Below, one piece after another: positions 6,274 to 7,189 of a stretch of DNA of 7,189 nt. Each line of letters opens with the position of its first letter. The stretch's first letter is position 1. This DNA is from Sandarakinorhabdus sp. (lineage in GTDB: Bacteria; Pseudomonadota; Alphaproteobacteria; Sphingomonadales; Sphingomonadaceae). Location: assembly GCA_025458465.1 (NCBI GenBank), contig JALOSK010000101.1:1-7189 (forward strand), in the 5' to 3' direction. The position numbers and the translations under genes are program-made. The notes under the pieces are model-generated. The model was not told the origin of the DNA and searched no databases. It was given only the letters and a program-made list of their open reading frames with translations.

Positions 6274-6318
6274 AGGGCAGCCGCCCAAGAGCAGACCGGC
6301 GCTCTATGGAGCCTCACC

Positions 6319-6942
6319 GTGGACAGCTTCGAGTGGAACAAGATTTTCGGCGGCGTGCTCGCCGGCCTGCTGGCCGTGCTGGGCGTGTCGATCATCAGCG
6401 ATCTGATGTTTGCCCGCCATCTGCCGGAAAAGCCCGGTTACGTGGTCGCCGGCGTTGAAGAAGGCCCGGCCGAAGCCGGCCCGGCCGCAGACGCCGAAAA
6501 GCCCGCCGCCTTCTATCTCGCCTCCGCCGATGTCGCCAAGGGCGAGGCCCAGTTCAAGAAATGCGCCGCCTGCCACAACGCTGCCGCCGGCGGCGCCAAT
6601 GGCACCGGCCCCAACCTGCACGGCATCGTGGGCGCCAGCATCGCCGCCAAGGCCGGCTTCGGCTATTCGGACGCGCTGAAGGGCAAGGCCGGCGAGAAGT
6701 GGGATTGGGACAATCTGTGGGCCTGGCTGAAGAGCCCGAAGGCCTTCGCGGCCGGCAACAAGATGAGCTTTGCCGGCATCAGCAAGCCGGAAGACCGCGC
6801 CGCCGTCATCGCCTGGCTCAACACGCAGAGCGCCAGCCCGCTGCCGCTGCCCGCCGCCCCGGCCGAAGAAGCCCCGGCCGCCGAAGAAGCAGCGCCTGCG
6901 GAAGCTGAAGCCGCCGCTGCCGAAGCCGCGCCGGCGGAATAA
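6319..6942 (+). CDS. membrane-anchored c-type cytochrome (CycM-like)
   Basis: A 207-residue class I cytochrome c that carries electrons in the periplasm while tethered to the inner membrane. It resembles alphaproteobacterial CycM/cytochrome c552 proteins, which pass electrons from the bc1 complex to a terminal oxidase. An uncleaved N-terminal anchor (about 9-29, FGGVLAGLLAVLGVSIISDLM) is followed by a linker. The haem domain runs from about 69 to 171 with CAACH (82-86), GPNLHGIVG (97-105) and the probable axial Met149 in NKMSFAGI. The tail (about 174-207) is almost wholly Ala, Glu and Pro. The start is GTG with GGAG (6308-6311) seven bases upstream; an ATG at 6306 is out of frame. Haem attachment would need the Ccm machinery, which is not in the window. 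A strong terminator follows, so the gene appears to be transcribed alone. Confidence 0.93.
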   Translation: MDSFEWNKIFGGVLAGLLAVLGVSIISDLMFARHLPEKPGYVVAGVEEGPAEAGPAADAEKPAAFYLASADVAKGEAQFKKCAACHNAAAGGANGTGPNLHGIVGASIAAKAGFGYSDALKGKAGEKWDWDNLWAWLKSPKAFAAGNKMSFAGISKPEDRAAVIAWLNTQSASPLPLPAAPAEEAPAAEEAAPAEAEAAAAEAAPAE

Positions 6943-6962
6943 GCGCTACGCGACGACATCGG

Positions 6963-6995
6963 GGGCGGCGGCCGGGGTCGGTCGCCGCCCTTTTT
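6963..6995 (+). terminator. Rho-independent terminator after the cytochrome c gene
   Basis: GGGCGGCG (6963-6970) pairs perfectly with CGCCGCCC (6983-6990). The stem can extend inwards by four more pairs, one of them G-U, to a GGGT loop (6975-6978). TTTTT (6991-6995) follows. It begins 20 bases after the cytochrome stop codon. On the opposite strand no T-run follows the stem, so it should terminate rightward transcription only. Confidence 0.9.
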
Positions 6996-7189
6996 CGTGC
7001 ATGTTCGACAGAGAAGAGCAGGGCCTCCGGCGGGCAGGGACGCCAAGCCAGCGCAAACTGCTGTCCAACAAGCGCCAAGACGACGGTGGATGCTGGCCTT
7101 CGCCAGCATGACAAGGAAGAAGGCCGCGCATTCGACGGCCGGCTTCGGCAGAGGCCACTGCCATCAAAATGATCGCAACCGCCAGACCG
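6996..7189. other. intergenic tail with no supported gene
   Basis: Apart from the palindromic element at 7088-7112 I see no supportable gene here. Short open frames exist on both strands but lack a ribosome-binding site or family resemblance. A minus-strand frame entering from the right edge reads GLAVAIILMAVASAEAGRR, which is hydrophobic enough to be the end of a membrane protein cut by the window, but it then runs through the palindromic element and the terminator before stopping at 6946. Confidence 0.5.
7088..7112. repeat. REP-like palindromic element
   Basis: ATGCTGGC (7090-7097) pairs perfectly with GCCAGCAT (7102-7109) around a CTTC loop, flanked by GG and GAC. The layout matches the common alphaproteobacterial intergenic palindromes of the form GGAT-CCGGC-CTTC-GCCGG-ATGAC, with CTGGC replacing CCGGC. 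No T-run follows, so it is not a typical terminator. Copy number in the genome cannot be judged from one window. Confidence 0.6.

Overview
The window is high-GC DNA that looks chromosomal and most likely comes from an alphaproteobacterium of the order Sphingomonadales. This rests on the sphingomonad-style TonB-dependent receptor, an alphaproteobacterial prephenate dehydratase with ESYL in place of the ESRP motif, and a membrane-anchored CycM-like cytochrome c with an Ala/Glu/Pro-rich tail. Genus cannot be assigned from the sequence alone. Both adjacent rightward genes avoid TTA, CTA and TCA codons completely, which fits a GC-rich genome.

Layout from left to right. Positions 1-148 hold a 55-bp tandem repeat (two full copies and a partial third) that ends two bases from the 3' end of a minus-strand tRNA-Leu(CAA) gene with an encoded CCA (149-233). 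A divergent regulatory region of about 180 bp (234-413) carries a compact set of interleaved inverted repeats, GCAAC/GTTGC motifs and a 13-codon upstream frame. It leads into a 1042-residue TonB-dependent outer-membrane receptor (414-3542), which is closed by a strong intrinsic terminator. Next comes a two-gene rRNA-modification unit: an RluB-type 23S pseudouridine synthase with a long Arg/Pro-rich N-terminal tail, joined by a one-base stop/start overlap to RsmD, the 16S m2G966 methyltransferase. RsmD meets the minus-strand prephenate dehydratase gene tail to tail with no spacer (5287/5288). A divergent 134-bp promoter region separates pheA from a GTG-initiated cytochrome c gene (6319-6942), which ends in a second strong terminator. 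The last roughly 190 bases are intergenic and contain a perfect 8-bp hairpin resembling dispersed palindromic repeats.

Functionally this is mostly housekeeping: tRNA, ribosome modification, the phenylalanine branch of aromatic biosynthesis and respiratory electron transfer. The accessory-looking gene is the receptor, which has no hydrolase, transporter or regulator beside it in the window, so its substrate is unknown. I did not find convincing evidence for a new multi-gene system. The observations most worth following are in the non-coding segments: the tRNA-flanking tandem repeat, the interleaved palindromes at 241-290, the inverted repeats in the pheA/cytochrome c spacer, and the palindromic element near the right end.
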